From assembly GCF_014203535.1 (NCBI RefSeq), contig NZ_JACHJI010000014.1:62001-126000 (forward strand): a DNA stretch of 64,000 bases, given 5' to 3'. The translations under genes were made by a program, and so were the position numbers. Below are positions 17,663 to 26,086 of this stretch, piece by piece. The stretch's first letter is position 1. Each line of letters starts with the position of its first letter. Below the pieces are notes generated by a model. It was not told the origin of the DNA, searched no databases, and saw nothing but the letters and a program-made list of their open reading frames with translations. Origin of the DNA: Streptomyces griseomycini. GTDB lineage: Bacteria; Actinomycetota; Actinomycetes; Streptomycetales; Streptomycetaceae.

Positions 17663-18000
17663 GCGGCACACGCTACGTGGTCCGGCCGAATCCCTGCCAG
17701 CCTGCGGATGACTCCCCACTGGTCCAGACCTGTGACGGCCCGGCCCGGCGGGGATCCGGGCCCGTCCACCGTGCACACCCTACGCGGCGCCTCCCGCCAC
17801 GTACCAGGTGGACGGCGGTTCGACGCGGGCGCCGTCCGGCGACGCCCGGGCCGGGCGGGATCCCGGGGAGCCGACGGGCCGGGTCCCCGGAGCCGGGGAG
17901 GTCGGTGTGCAGCGCGTCCGCGTCGGCGGCCGGCGCCCCGGGAACCGCCCGCGGGGCCCGCACCGGCGTGTACGCGTGTGCCCCCGCGCGGGCGGCCGGC
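17663..18000. other. Intergenic region, no gene seen
   Basis: These 338 bp lie between the leaderless M55 start and the end of the MFS gene, both on the minus strand. The M55 -10 (TAGCGT on the minus strand, 17670-17675) is at its left edge. The rest is GC-rich with no convincing ORF; open frames here lack start signals and family-like sequence. Confidence 0.6.
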
Positions 18001-20454
18001 TCAGTCCTCGTGCCCCAGCTGGAGGTCGCGTTCCGTACGGCCGCCGCCGGCGACCTGGAGCACGGTCGCGACCGGAGGGTAACCGGCGGCGATGACGGTG
18101 TACTCGCCCGAGGAGAGGTCGACGAACCGGAAGGTCCCGTCGGGACCGGTGGTGAGGGTGTCGACGACGTTGCCCGCCGCGTCCAACAGGGTCACGCGCG
18201 CCTCCTCCACGGGCCGTCCGCCGCCGGCCCGCACCGTGCCGCGCAGCACCGCGCCGCCGGCGAGCTCGACGTCCTGGCGGGTCTCGCGGGCCGCCTGGAC
18301 GGTGACGGGGAGGGCGGCCGGGCGGAAGGCGGGCGCGCTCGCGGCGAGGGTGTACTCGCCGGCCACCAGCTCGGTGATGACGTAGCCGCCCTCCCGGCCG
18401 CTGCGGGTACTGGCGACGACCTCCCCGTGGACGTTGGTGAGCGTGACGGCGGCGTCCCGCACCGGGGTGCCGTCGGCGGTGAGGACGCTGCCGGCGAGAC
18501 GGCCCGCGCCGCCGAGGACGACGTCGAGCTCGACGGGCCGCTCGCCGACGGTCACGGAGACCGCCTGCGGCTGGTGGCCGCCCGCGGCGGCGATCAGGAC
18601 GTACGATCCGGGGCCGGGCGTGGCCAGCGCGTACCGCCCGTCCTCGCCGCTGGCGCCCCGCCCGGTCTGCTGTCCGGTGACGTCGATGAGGGTGAGCGCC
18701 GCGCGCGGCACGGCGGTCCCGTCGGGATGCTGCACGGTGCCGCAGACGGGGATGCCGCCGGCGTACGGCGGGCGGGGCGGGGTGGGGGTCCCCCCGCCCG
18801 CGGGGCGGGGGACGGACGGTGACCCGTACGCCGTGAGGTGCGGGGCTTCCTGTACCGGGTCGACGGCGGGGGCGTTGTGGGACACCAGTGGTTTCTCCTT
18901 GAGGAAGAAGGCGATGAGCAGGCCGAGGACGAGCACCGGCACCAGGTAGAGGAAGATGCGCGGCATGGCGTCGGCGTACGCCCGGATGTAGGCGTCGCGC
19001 AGCTCGGGCGGCAGCGCGTGCACGAGCTGCGGGGTGATCGATTCGGCGTCGGGCGGCGCGGCGCCCGCGTGGGCGGGCAGGTGTGCGTCGAGCGCGTCGG
19101 TGAGCCGGCCGGCGAAGAGGGTGCCGAAGACGGCGGCGCCGACGCTGCCGCCGATCTGCCGGAAGTAGTTGTTGGCGCTGGTGGCGGTGCCCAGGTCGGA
19201 GGGGCGCACGGAGTTCTGCACGGCGAGGACCAGCACCGGCATCACCATGCCGATCCCGGTGCCGAGCACGGCCGTCCAGATGCTGTAGTGCAGTCGCGGC
19301 GTGCCGGTCTCGAGGCGGGACAGCAGCCACATGCCGACGACGGAGAGGGCGGAGCCGAGGATGGGGTGGAGCCGGTAGCGGCCGGTGCGGCTGATGAGGT
19401 GTCCGGAGACGATCGAGGCGCCGACGATTCCGGCCATCATGGGCAGCATCAGCAGCCCCGACTCGGTGGCGGTGGCCCCGTCGACCATCTGCAGGTACGT
19501 CGGCAGGTAGCCGGCCGCGCCGAACAGGGCGACGCCGACCACCAGGCCCACCAGACCGGTGACGTTGAAGACGGAGTCCCGGAACAGCCGGAGCGGGATG
19601 AGGGGTTCGACGGCGAAGCGCTCGACGACCAGGAAGAGGACGGTGGCCGCCGCGGCGCCCGCGCCGAGGCCGAGGACGACGCGGGAGTCCCACGCGTACT
19701 CGGTGCCGCCCCAACTGGTCAGCAGCACCAGGCAGGTGGAGGCGGCGGCCAGCAGCAGGCAGCCGAGGACGTCGAGACGGGGCCGCGCGGCCGGCTTCGG
19801 GAGCTTGAGCACGACGGCGACGACGGCCAGGGTGACGATCCCGAAGGGCACGTTGATGTAGAAGCACCAGCGCCAGGAGAGGTGGTCGGTGAAGTAGCCG
19901 CCGAGCAGCGGTCCGGCGACCGACGCGAGGCCGAAGGCGGCGCCGATCAGTCCCATGAAACGGGCGCGCTCCCGCGCGGGCACGATGTCCGCGATGATCG
20001 CCTGGACGCCGATCATCAGGCCGCCCGCGCCGACGCCCTGCACCGCGCGGTAGGCGATCAGCTGGTCCATGGTCGACGCGCGGCCGGCCAGCGCGGAGCC
20101 GACGACGAAGACGACGATCGCGAACTGGAAGACGCCCTTGCGGCCGAGCAGGTCGCCGAGCTTGCCGTAGATCGGCAGGCCGATGGTGGCGGTGAGCAGG
20201 TAGGCGGTGATCGCCCAGGACATCCTGTCCAGCCCGTGCAGCTCACCGACGATCTCCGGGAGCGCGGTGGCGACGATCATCTGCTCCAGGGCGGCGAGCA
20301 GCAGCGCCAGCATCAGGGCGAGGAAGACCAGCCGCACGCGGCGGGGACCCAGCCCCGGGCCCGTGACCGGTTCCGGGGCCGGTGGCGGGCCCCCGGCCGG
20401 CGGTGCCGTGACCGCCGTGGCCGGTTCGTCCTGCGTCAGAGTGGTCCCGCCCAC
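18001..20454 (-). CDS. DHA2-type MFS drug exporter fused to three carboxypeptidase-regulatory-like domains
   Basis: This 817-residue membrane protein has residues about 40-525 as a 14-helix major-facilitator transporter of the EmrB/QacA type. It shows [17 protein letters not shown] in helix 1, [13 protein letters not shown] (motif A) and [28 protein letters not shown] (motif C, in part). After a Pro-rich linker (about 526-565) come three beta-sandwich repeats of about 80 residues, each with G-x-V-x3-DG/G-G-P-V...G-Y/T-F...L-x-x-G-E/S-Y patterns of carboxypeptidase-regulatory-like domains. The GTG start has GAGGGGAG 6 nt upstream. The substrate is unknown. The tail may be extracytoplasmic or cytosolic; an even helix count favours the cytosol. 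Confidence 0.9.
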   Translation of the reverse strand: MGGTTLTQDEPATAVTAPPAGGPPPAPEPVTGPGLGPRRVRLVFLALMLALLLAALEQMIVATALPEIVGELHGLDRMSWAITAYLLTATIGLPIYGKLGDLLGRKGVFQFAIVVFVVGSALAGRASTMDQLIAYRAVQGVGAGGLMIGVQAIIADIVPARERARFMGLIGAAFGLASVAGPLLGGYFTDHLSWRWCFYINVPFGIVTLAVVAVVLKLPKPAARPRLDVLGCLLLAAASTCLVLLTSWGGTEYAWDSRVVLGLGAGAAAATVLFLVVERFAVEPLIPLRLFRDSVFNVTGLVGLVVGVALFGAAGYLPTYLQMVDGATATESGLLMLPMMAGIVGASIVSGHLISRTGRYRLHPILGSALSVVGMWLLSRLETGTPRLHYSIWTAVLGTGIGMVMPVLVLAVQNSVRPSDLGTATSANNYFRQIGGSVGAAVFGTLFAGRLTDALDAHLPAHAGAAPPDAESITPQLVHALPPELRDAYIRAYADAMPRIFLYLVPVLVLGLLIAFFLKEKPLVSHNAPAVDPVQEAPHLTAYGSPSVPRPAGGGTPTPPRPPYAGGIPVCGTVQHPDGTAVPRAALTLIDVTGQQTGRGASGEDGRYALATPGPGSYVLIAAAGGHQPQAVSVTVGERPVELDVVLGGAGRLAGSVLTADGTPVRDAAVTLTNVHGEVVASTRSGREGGYVITELVAGEYTLAASAPAFRPAALPVTVQAARETRQDVELAGGAVLRGTVRAGGGRPVEEARVTLLDAAGNVVDTLTTGPDGTFRFVDLSSGEYTVIAAGYPPVATVLQVAGGGRTERDLQLGHED

Positions 20455-20609
20455 GTGCCGCTCCCCTCGTCGCACTGCCGCACAATTCCCGCGCGAAGGC
20501 GACAACTACGAGCAAGCACGACGAGTTACGGGACGCGGAAGGAACAAGAAGGGATCACCCGAACCGGTGAGAAGCCGACTTCCGCCCGGTTCCCGGGACC
20601 TGGCGTGCC

Positions 20610-21053
20610 CTACTTCTCGACCTCGGCGGCCAGCCGGGCCAGCACGGCGTCGTGGATGCGGGCGAGGCCCTTGGGCGCGAAGGTCTTCTCGAAGAAGCCG
20701 CCGATGCCGCCGGCGCCCTGCCAGGTGGTGGTCACGACGACCCGGGACCTGCCCTCGCCGGCCGGGGTGACCCGCCAGGTGGTGACCATGGTGGAGTTGC
20801 GGTCCTTCTCGACCAGTTCGCCGTCGCTCGGCTCGGTGACCTCCAGGAGGCAGTCGCGGACGCGCTTGCTGGTGGCCTGGAGCTTCCAGTGGACGAGGGT
20901 GCCCTCGCCGTCGCCGCCCTCGCGGACCTCGTACTCGCTGTACTGCTCGGGCAGCACCTTCGCGCGCGTGCCGCTGTAGTCGGCGAGGGCGTCGAACACC
21001 GTTTCCGCGTCCGCCGCGACGATCCGCTCCGTAGTGGACTCGACCTGCGCCAT
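20610..21053 (-). CDS. SRPBCC-family (polyketide-cyclase/START-like) protein
   Basis: This 147-residue helix-grip-fold protein has a hydrophobic cavity. It begins AQVESTTERIVAADAETVFDALADY, has the central STMVTTWRVTP and ends in TFAPKGLARIHDAVLARLAAEV. In actinobacteria such proteins bind lipids or small hydrophobic ligands; no catalytic residues can be named. The inner ATG at 21053 is chosen because TGGAGGAAAG precedes it. It is divergent from the radical-SAM gene, sharing a 170-bp intergenic region that contains a LexA-type box, so DNA-damage control could reach it too. Confidence 0.85.
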   Translation of the reverse strand: MAQVESTTERIVAADAETVFDALADYSGTRAKVLPEQYSEYEVREGGDGEGTLVHWKLQATSKRVRDCLLEVTEPSDGELVEKDRNSTMVTTWRVTPAGEGRSRVVVTTTWQGAGGIGGFFEKTFAPKGLARIHDAVLARLAAEVEK

Positions 21054-21178
21054 CGCTTTCCTCCAGGGCATGGGTTCTCAGGGTCGGGGCAAGCCAACCA
21101 CCCCTCGTCCGGCCGCCCAAATCGGGGGTCCGTTTGTGATCGGAAGGGTGACCGAAGATGTCGTTCGCACGATCAAGG

Positions 21179-21190
21179 GAACATTTGTTC
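21179..21190 (+). promoter_or_regulatory. LexA (SOS) box
   Basis: The perfect palindrome GAAC-N4-GTTC (GAACATTTGTTC) matches the LexA operator of Gram-positive bacteria and actinobacteria. It lies 34 bp before the radical-SAM start codon and is followed at once by a possible -10, TATTCT (21191-21196). This position would block transcription when LexA is bound. Confidence 0.85.
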
Positions 21191-21223
21191 TATTCTGTGG
21201 CCCAGTGCTACCGAGGAGGCGTC

Positions 21224-22261
21224 ATGCGCTGGGAGAACCTCGCCGCGGGCTCCGAACACAGCCGGGCCGACGCCGCGCTGTTCGGCGCGGAGGCGGTGAC
21301 CACCCGCACCATCGACACGCCGGAGTTCCGCGGCGTCACCTTCCACGAGATCCGGGCCCGCTCGATCGTCAACCGGGTGCCCGGGGCCTCCCGCATGCCG
21401 TTCGAGTGGACGGTCAACCCCTACCGGGGCTGCACGCACGCGTGCGTGTACTGCTTCGCCAGGAAGACGCACGGCTACCTGGACCTCGACACCGGCCTCG
21501 GCTTCGACAGCCAGATCGTGGTCAAGGTGAACGCCCCCGAACTGCTGCGCCACCGGCTCGCCTCCCGCCACTGGCAGGGCGAGCACATAGCGATGGGCAC
21601 GAACGTCGACTGCTACCAGCGCGCGGAGGGCCGCTACCGGCTGATGCCGGGCATCCTCGCCGCCCTGCGCGACCACGCGAACCCCTTCTCGATCCTCACC
21701 AAGGGCACCCTGCTCCTGCGCGACCTGGAACTGCTGGAACAGGCCGCCGAGGTGACCGACGTCGGCGTCTCGGTCTCCGTGGGCTTCACCGACGAGCGGC
21801 TGTGGCGCACGGTCGAGCCGGGCGCGCCCGCGCCGGAGCGCCGGCTGGAGGTCGTCCGGACGCTCGCCGAGCACGGCCTCGACTGCGGGGTCCTGATGGC
21901 GCCGGTGATCCCGTTCCTGAGCGACGGGCCGGACCAACTGCGGGCCACCGTACGGGCGGTCGCCGCCGCCGGCGCCACCTCCGTCACCCCCCTGGTCCTG
22001 CATCTGCGGCCCGGCGCCCGCGAGTGGTTCACCTCCTGGCTCGGACAGCACCACCCGTACCTGGTGGACCGCTACGAGCGGCTGTACGCGGAAGGCGCCT
22101 ACGCCCCGAAGTGGTACCAGCGCCGGATCACCCGTCAGGTCCACGAGCTGGCCCGGGAGTACGGCATCGGTCCCGCGCGCGGGGGGACGCCGCGGCGGAC
22201 CGGGACGCCCGGTCCGGCCGAGGCCCCGCTGTCCGGGCCGACCCAACTCTCGCTCACCTAG
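21224..22261 (+). CDS. Rv2578c-family radical SAM protein
   Basis: This 345-residue radical-SAM protein has the 4Fe-4S cysteines C70, C74 and C77 in RGCTHACVYCFARKTH, a CxxxCxxC motif. The N-terminus (VTTRTIDTPEFRGVTFHEIRARSIVNRVPG, in part) and the C-terminal LYAEGAYAPKWYQRRI match the Rv2578c-like family, distantly related to spore photoproduct lyase. GAGGAGG precedes the ATG. The family's Mycobacterium tuberculosis member is, to my knowledge, under LexA control, and a perfect LexA box is present here as well. A role in DNA-damage repair is likely; the reaction is unknown. Confidence 0.92.
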   Translation: MRWENLAAGSEHSRADAALFGAEAVTTRTIDTPEFRGVTFHEIRARSIVNRVPGASRMPFEWTVNPYRGCTHACVYCFARKTHGYLDLDTGLGFDSQIVVKVNAPELLRHRLASRHWQGEHIAMGTNVDCYQRAEGRYRLMPGILAALRDHANPFSILTKGTLLLRDLELLEQAAEVTDVGVSVSVGFTDERLWRTVEPGAPAPERRLEVVRTLAEHGLDCGVLMAPVIPFLSDGPDQLRATVRAVAAAGATSVTPLVLHLRPGAREWFTSWLGQHHPYLVDRYERLYAEGAYAPKWYQRRITRQVHELAREYGIGPARGGTPRRTGTPGPAEAPLSGPTQLSLT

Positions 22262-22272
22262 GAGCATTCGAG

Positions 22273-22314
22273 CGCATTCGGCAGCGCAATCGGGTCAAGA
22301 ACCGATCGAATGCG
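22273..22314. repeat. Inverted repeat after the radical-SAM gene
   Basis: CGCATTCG (22273-22280) and CGAATGCG (22307-22314) form an 8-bp inverted repeat with a 26-nt loop, starting just after the radical-SAM stop. It may be a weak terminator or an operator for the secreted peptidase gene. Nothing else is seen in the 137-bp gap. Confidence 0.45.
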
Positions 22315-22398
22315 TTCGCCCGGTGCCCTCTCCCCGGGACGATGCGGCGTGGACCGCGAGCCTCGCGGTCGCAGCCCCTCCGTCCCCGGGAGGACCCC

Positions 22399-23997
22399 AT
22401 GAGGAAACGCGCAGCCGTGCTGTGCGGTGCCGTCGTCGTCATGGCCGCGGGTCTCACGGCCGTGCCCGCCGAGGCGGGCGCTCCGCGGACCGCGGACACC
22501 GCTGACACCACGGACGCCTTCCGTGCCGCGGAACCCGTGTGGAAGAAGTGCGCCACCGAGAACCACCCGACCCTGCAGTGCGCGTCCGTCGAGGTGCCGC
22601 TCGACCACGCCGACCCCGACGGGCGGAGGATCACGCTCGCGCTGTCCCGTGTCCCGCACACCGCGAAGGAGTACCAGGGTCCCCTGCTGGTGAATCCGGG
22701 CGGCCCCGGCGGCAGCGGTCTGCGGCTCGCCGGGTTCGTCGCCGCCTCGCTGCCCGAGAAGGTGGCCGCCCAGTACGACGTCATCGGCTTCGACCCGCGC
22801 GGGGTGGGCGCGAGCGAGCCCGCGCTGGACTGCGCGCCGGACCACTTCGCCCCGGTGCGCCCGGACCCGGTGCCGACCTCGCCCGCGGTGGAGCGGGCCA
22901 ACCTCGCGCGCGTGAAGTCCTTCGCCGAGGCCTGCGGCAGGAAGCACGCGGATCTGCTGCCGCACATCGACACGGTCAGTGCGGCGCGCGACCTGGACGT
23001 GATCCGGCGGGCCCTGGGCGCGAAGGAGATCAATTACTTCGGTTACTCCTACGGCACCTACCTGGGCGCCGTCTACGCCAAGCTGTTCCCGGAGCGGGTG
23101 CGGCGCCTGGTCCTGGACTCGGTGGTCGACCCCACCGAGGTGTGGTACGACGCCAACCTGAGTCAGGACCGCGCCTTCAACGACCGCCACCGCGCGTTCC
23201 TGGCCTGGGTCGCGAAGCACGACGCGCGGTACCGGCTCGGCATCGACCCGGAGGAGGTCGAGGCCGAGTGGTACGCGATGCGCGCGGCCCTGAAGGAGGA
23301 GCCGGCCGGCGGCACGGTGGGCCCCGCCGAACTGGAGGACACCTACGTCCCGGCCGGCTACTACAACGGCTACTGGCCCTACCTCGCGGAGGCGTTCGCG
23401 GCGTACGTGAACGACGACGACGCCGAGCCGCTGGTCGAGGCGTACGAGGACTTCGGTGCCGTCGACGCCTCCGGCGACAACGGCTACAGCGTCTACACCG
23501 CCGTGGAGTGCCGGGACGCCGCCTGGCCGCGCGACTGGCGGCAGTGGCACAAGGACAACTGGGAGACGTACGAGCGGGCGCCGTTCATGACCTGGAACAA
23601 CGCCTGGTACAACGCGCCGTGCGCGTTCTGGCCGACCGGGTCCCTGCGGCCGGTGCGCATCGTCAACGGCGAGCTGCCGCCGGCGCTGCTGTTCCAGGCG
23701 ACGCACGACGCGGCGACCCCGTACCGGGGCGCCGTCACCGTCCACCACCTGCTGGCGCGGTCCCGCCTGGTGGTCGAGCAGGGCGGCGGCAACCACGGCG
23801 TCACGCTGAGCGGGAACGACTGCCTGGACGAGCACCTGGCGGCCTACCTGAAGGACGGGACCGTGCCGCGCGGCGGTCGCGGTGAGGCCGACGCGGTGTG
23901 CGCGGCGCTGCCGGACCCGAAGCCGCCGACGTCGAAGGCGGCACCGCCGACCGCACGCGGCGCGGCCCTGCACGGCCTGCTGGGCTTCCGCGGCTGA
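22399..23997 (+). CDS. Secreted TAP-like alpha/beta-hydrolase (tripeptidyl aminopeptidase family)
   Basis: This 532-residue protein has a Sec signal peptide (RKR start, hydrophobic core AAVLCGAVVVMAAGLTA, cleavage near AEAGA). The catalytic Ser is S217 in FGYSYGTYLG, the oxyanion region is NPGGPGGSG, the Asp is in FQATHDAATP and the His in GGNHGVT. This matches the secreted Streptomyces mycelial aminopeptidases Tap and SlpD/SlpE, which remove N-terminal di- or tripeptides. GGGAGGA precedes the ATG. It is a single-gene unit and probably works outside the cell on protein fragments. Confidence 0.93.
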   Translation: MRKRAAVLCGAVVVMAAGLTAVPAEAGAPRTADTADTTDAFRAAEPVWKKCATENHPTLQCASVEVPLDHADPDGRRITLALSRVPHTAKEYQGPLLVNPGGPGGSGLRLAGFVAASLPEKVAAQYDVIGFDPRGVGASEPALDCAPDHFAPVRPDPVPTSPAVERANLARVKSFAEACGRKHADLLPHIDTVSAARDLDVIRRALGAKEINYFGYSYGTYLGAVYAKLFPERVRRLVLDSVVDPTEVWYDANLSQDRAFNDRHRAFLAWVAKHDARYRLGIDPEEVEAEWYAMRAALKEEPAGGTVGPAELEDTYVPAGYYNGYWPYLAEAFAAYVNDDDAEPLVEAYEDFGAVDASGDNGYSVYTAVECRDAAWPRDWRQWHKDNWETYERAPFMTWNNAWYNAPCAFWPTGSLRPVRIVNGELPPALLFQATHDAATPYRGAVTVHHLLARSRLVVEQGGGNHGVTLSGNDCLDEHLAAYLKDGTVPRGGRGEADAVCAALPDPKPPTSKAAPPTARGAALHGLLGFRG

Positions 23998-24053
23998 GCA
24001 GTCGTCCGGCCGTCGGGAGCGGGCGCGTCGGACCCGTGATCCATCATGGGGCC

Positions 24054-24452
24054 ATGAGCGAACCGATCAGGATCCCCGCCCCCGACGGGGTGTTCCCCGC
24101 CTCCCAGTACTCCCACGTCGTCACGGGCACCGGCCGGGTGGTCGCCGTCTCCGGCCAGTTGGCCCTCGACGAGGAGGGCAAGGTGGTCGGCGAGGGCGAC
24201 GCCGGGGCCCAGGCCCGTCAGGTGTTCGAGAATCTGAGGCGCTGTCTGGCAGCCGCCGGTGCGACCTTCGACGACGTCGTGAAGCTCACCTTCTTCGTCA
24301 CGGACATGGCGCACATGCCCGCCGTCCGCGCCGCCCGCGCCGAGCACATACCCGACGACCGGCTGCCCGCCGCGTCCGCCGTCCAGGTGGCGGCCCTGGT
24401 CCGCCCGGAGTTCCTGATGGAGATCGAGGCGCTCGCGGTCGTCCCCGGATAA
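24054..24452 (+). CDS. RidA-family protein
   Basis: This 132-residue YjgF/YER057c/UK114 fold protein is a homotrimer that in RidA hydrolyses reactive enamine/imine intermediates of PLP enzymes. It shows YSHVVTGTGRVVAVSGQLALDEEGKVV (in part), QARQVFENLRRCLAAAGATFDDVVKLTFFVTD and the C-terminal RPEFLMEIEALAVV. The RPEFLMEIEA stretch carries the substrate-binding Arg and the Glu expected of active members. It starts 57 bp after the TAP-like gene and has no strong ribosome-binding site. Confidence 0.9.
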   Translation: MSEPIRIPAPDGVFPASQYSHVVTGTGRVVAVSGQLALDEEGKVVGEGDAGAQARQVFENLRRCLAAAGATFDDVVKLTFFVTDMAHMPAVRAARAEHIPDDRLPAASAVQVAALVRPEFLMEIEALAVVPG

Positions 24453-24492
24453 TCCCGGGCCGATCGCGGCCGCGGTCGCCTAGAGTCCCGCC

Positions 24493-25035
24493 ATGAACGG
24501 CGACCGTCTCGACATCCGTGCCATGACCGTGGCCGACTGCGACCGCGTGGCGGAGATCCGCGTGCGCGGCTGGCAGCACGCCTATCGCGGGCTCGTCCCG
24601 CAGCCGTACCTGGACGGCCTCGACGTGGCGGCGGACGCCGAACGCCACCGTGAACGCCTCCTGAGCGGCGACGGCAGCGCGGTGAACCTGGTCGCCGAGG
24701 CCGACGGCGGCGAGCTCGCCGGGTGGGCCGCGTTCGGGCCGTACCGGGACGGCGACACGCGCACCGAGGACGCCGAGCTGTACGCCCTGTACCTGCTCCC
24801 CGAGCGCATCGGCCGGGGTGTGGGACGGGCGCTGCTCGGCGAGGCGGTCCGCCGCTGCTCCGCCGCCGGCCACGCCCGCATGTACCTGTGGGTCCTCAGG
24901 GGCAACACCCGCGCCCGCCGCTTCTACGCGTGCGCGGGGTTCTGTGCGGACGGCGCCGAGGAGCCCTTCGAGGTGGGCGGGGTCTCGGTGCCCGAGGTGC
25001 GGTACGCGAAGGATCTGGCCGCGGTCCGCGGCTGA
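24493..25035 (+). CDS. GNAT-family N-acetyltransferase
   Basis: This 180-residue protein has the GNAT acetyl-CoA motif A in ELYALYLLPERIGRGVGRALLGEAV and the late motif YLWVLRGNTRARRFYACAGF (both in part). The N-terminus IRAMTVADCDRVAEIRVRGWQHAYRGL is typical of this common acetyltransferase branch. TAGAGT (24481-24486) ends 6 nt before the ATG, so translation is probably leaderless. It converges with the HEAT-repeat gene with a 5-bp gap. The substrate is unknown. Confidence 0.9.
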   Translation: MNGDRLDIRAMTVADCDRVAEIRVRGWQHAYRGLVPQPYLDGLDVAADAERHRERLLSGDGSAVNLVAEADGGELAGWAAFGPYRDGDTRTEDAELYALYLLPERIGRGVGRALLGEAVRRCSAAGHARMYLWVLRGNTRARRFYACAGFCADGAEEPFEVGGVSVPEVRYAKDLAAVRG

Positions 25036-25040
25036 CGGGG

Positions 25041-25646
25041 CTATCGCCGTCCGGGCGTCCGCCGCCGGGAGGACTTCCGCCCCGGGATCCGGGCCAGCGC
25101 GCGTACCGCCGCCTCGGCCAGCGCCGGGTGGGCCAGGGACTCGTTCAGCACCGGTTCGGCGCGGGCGTCGCCGAGCTCGCCCAGTCCCTCCACGCAGGCG
25201 AGGGCCACCCGGCGGTACGGGTCGTGCGGGTGCAGACGCCGCTGCAGCGTGGTGATCAGGGCGGGCACGGCCTCGGGGGCGCGGAGCCGGACCAGGAGGC
25301 GCACCGGGTGCAGGGCGTAGGCGACCCGCAGTTCGTTGGTGGCGAGGGCGGCGGCGGCCCGGGCGGTGCGCGGGTCGCCGAGGCGGGCGAGGGCGTGGGC
25401 GGCGGCCGCGCAGCGGGGCGGGTCGCGGTGGTTGAGGAGGAGCACCAGGGCCTCGAAGGCCCGTCGGTCACCCGCGAGTCCCAGCCGGAACGCGGCCAGT
25501 TCCCGGGCCCACAGCGGCTGTCCCGGTTCGGTGAGGACGGCGGCCAGGGTGTCGAGGTCCCCGGTCGCCACGAGACGCTCGTACGTCTCCGACGCGCCCG
25601 CCTCCGCCCGTAAGCGTTCCGTGAGCGATCGCAACTCTTCGTCCAT
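25041..25646 (-). CDS. HEAT-repeat domain protein
   Basis: This 201-residue all-helical protein is made of HEAT-like repeats of about 32 residues: LWARELAAFRLGLAGDRRAFEALVLLLNHRD, RCAAAAHALARLGDPRTARAAAAL and RRVALACVEGLGELGDARAEPVL (each in part). It ends in a basic Arg/Lys tail. HEAT proteins bind partner proteins; no catalytic site is visible. TAATCT lies 7 nt before the ATG with no ribosome-binding site (leaderless). It is divergent from the 3-hydroxyacyl-CoA dehydrogenase gene across a 440-bp region. Confidence 0.85.
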   Translation of the reverse strand: MDEELRSLTERLRAEAGASETYERLVATGDLDTLAAVLTEPGQPLWARELAAFRLGLAGDRRAFEALVLLLNHRDPPRCAAAAHALARLGDPRTARAAAALATNELRVAYALHPVRLLVRLRAPEAVPALITTLQRRLHPHDPYRRVALACVEGLGELGDARAEPVLNESLAHPALAEAAVRALARIPGRKSSRRRTPGRR

Positions 25647-25740
25647 GCACCAGAGATTAGGCGTCCGGTGGGCCGCCCGGGACGTACATCACACACACGG
25701 GGGCTGGCGCGCTCGTTACCCGCGAGTTAAGCTCAGACGA

Positions 25741-25757
25741 GCGAGTTACCCACTCGC
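25741..25757. promoter_or_regulatory. Candidate operator in the divergent 440-bp region
   Basis: GCGAGT-TACCC-ACTCGC is a perfect 6-bp inverted repeat with a 5-bp centre. The octamer GCGAGTTA also occurs 19 bp upstream (25722-25729), and TTACCC recurs at 25715-25720. The clustering between the HEAT and hydroxyacyl-CoA dehydrogenase genes suggests regulator binding. The rest of 25647-26086 holds no gene that I can see. Confidence 0.5.
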
Positions 25758-25793
25758 GCCCCTCCTCACGGCGGTCTGGTGACGCGGCCGCCG

Positions 25794-25831
25794 GTGGGGG
25801 CACCTCCCACGCCCTCGAGGCAGTGGGGGAC
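25794..25831. repeat. Streptomyces-type interspersed palindromic repeat
   Basis: GTGGGGG (25794-25800), CTCCCAC (25804-25810) and GTGGGGG (25823-25829) form alternative hairpins. From memory, similar GTGGGGGCACCTCCCAC elements are scattered through Streptomyces intergenic regions. Confidence 0.55.
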
Positions 25832-26086
25832 GCAGTCGGTTCGGTACCGCCGTGTACCGCAGTACGACTCGGTCCCGGGACAGGGCCGGTCGGACCCGCC
25901 GTCGTTCCAGGGCGTGTGCACGCCCTCCCCGCTCCCGGCCCCGCCGGGCCCGGGGACCCTCCGACGGCACCGGGCGTGTGCGCTCGCAGCCCGGCAACAC
26001 CCGCACTTCGCACGCACGCACCCGGTGCGCCCCTCGGCGCACCCGGGTGTGTTTCCCGTCGTCACCCTCATTCCTGGAGTCCCGCG

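Noticed and set aside
21191-21223. Second LexA box near the radical-SAM gene
   Set aside because: No further GAAC-N4-GTTC match was found in the intergenic region; the inverted repeat at 22273-22314 does not fit the LexA consensus.
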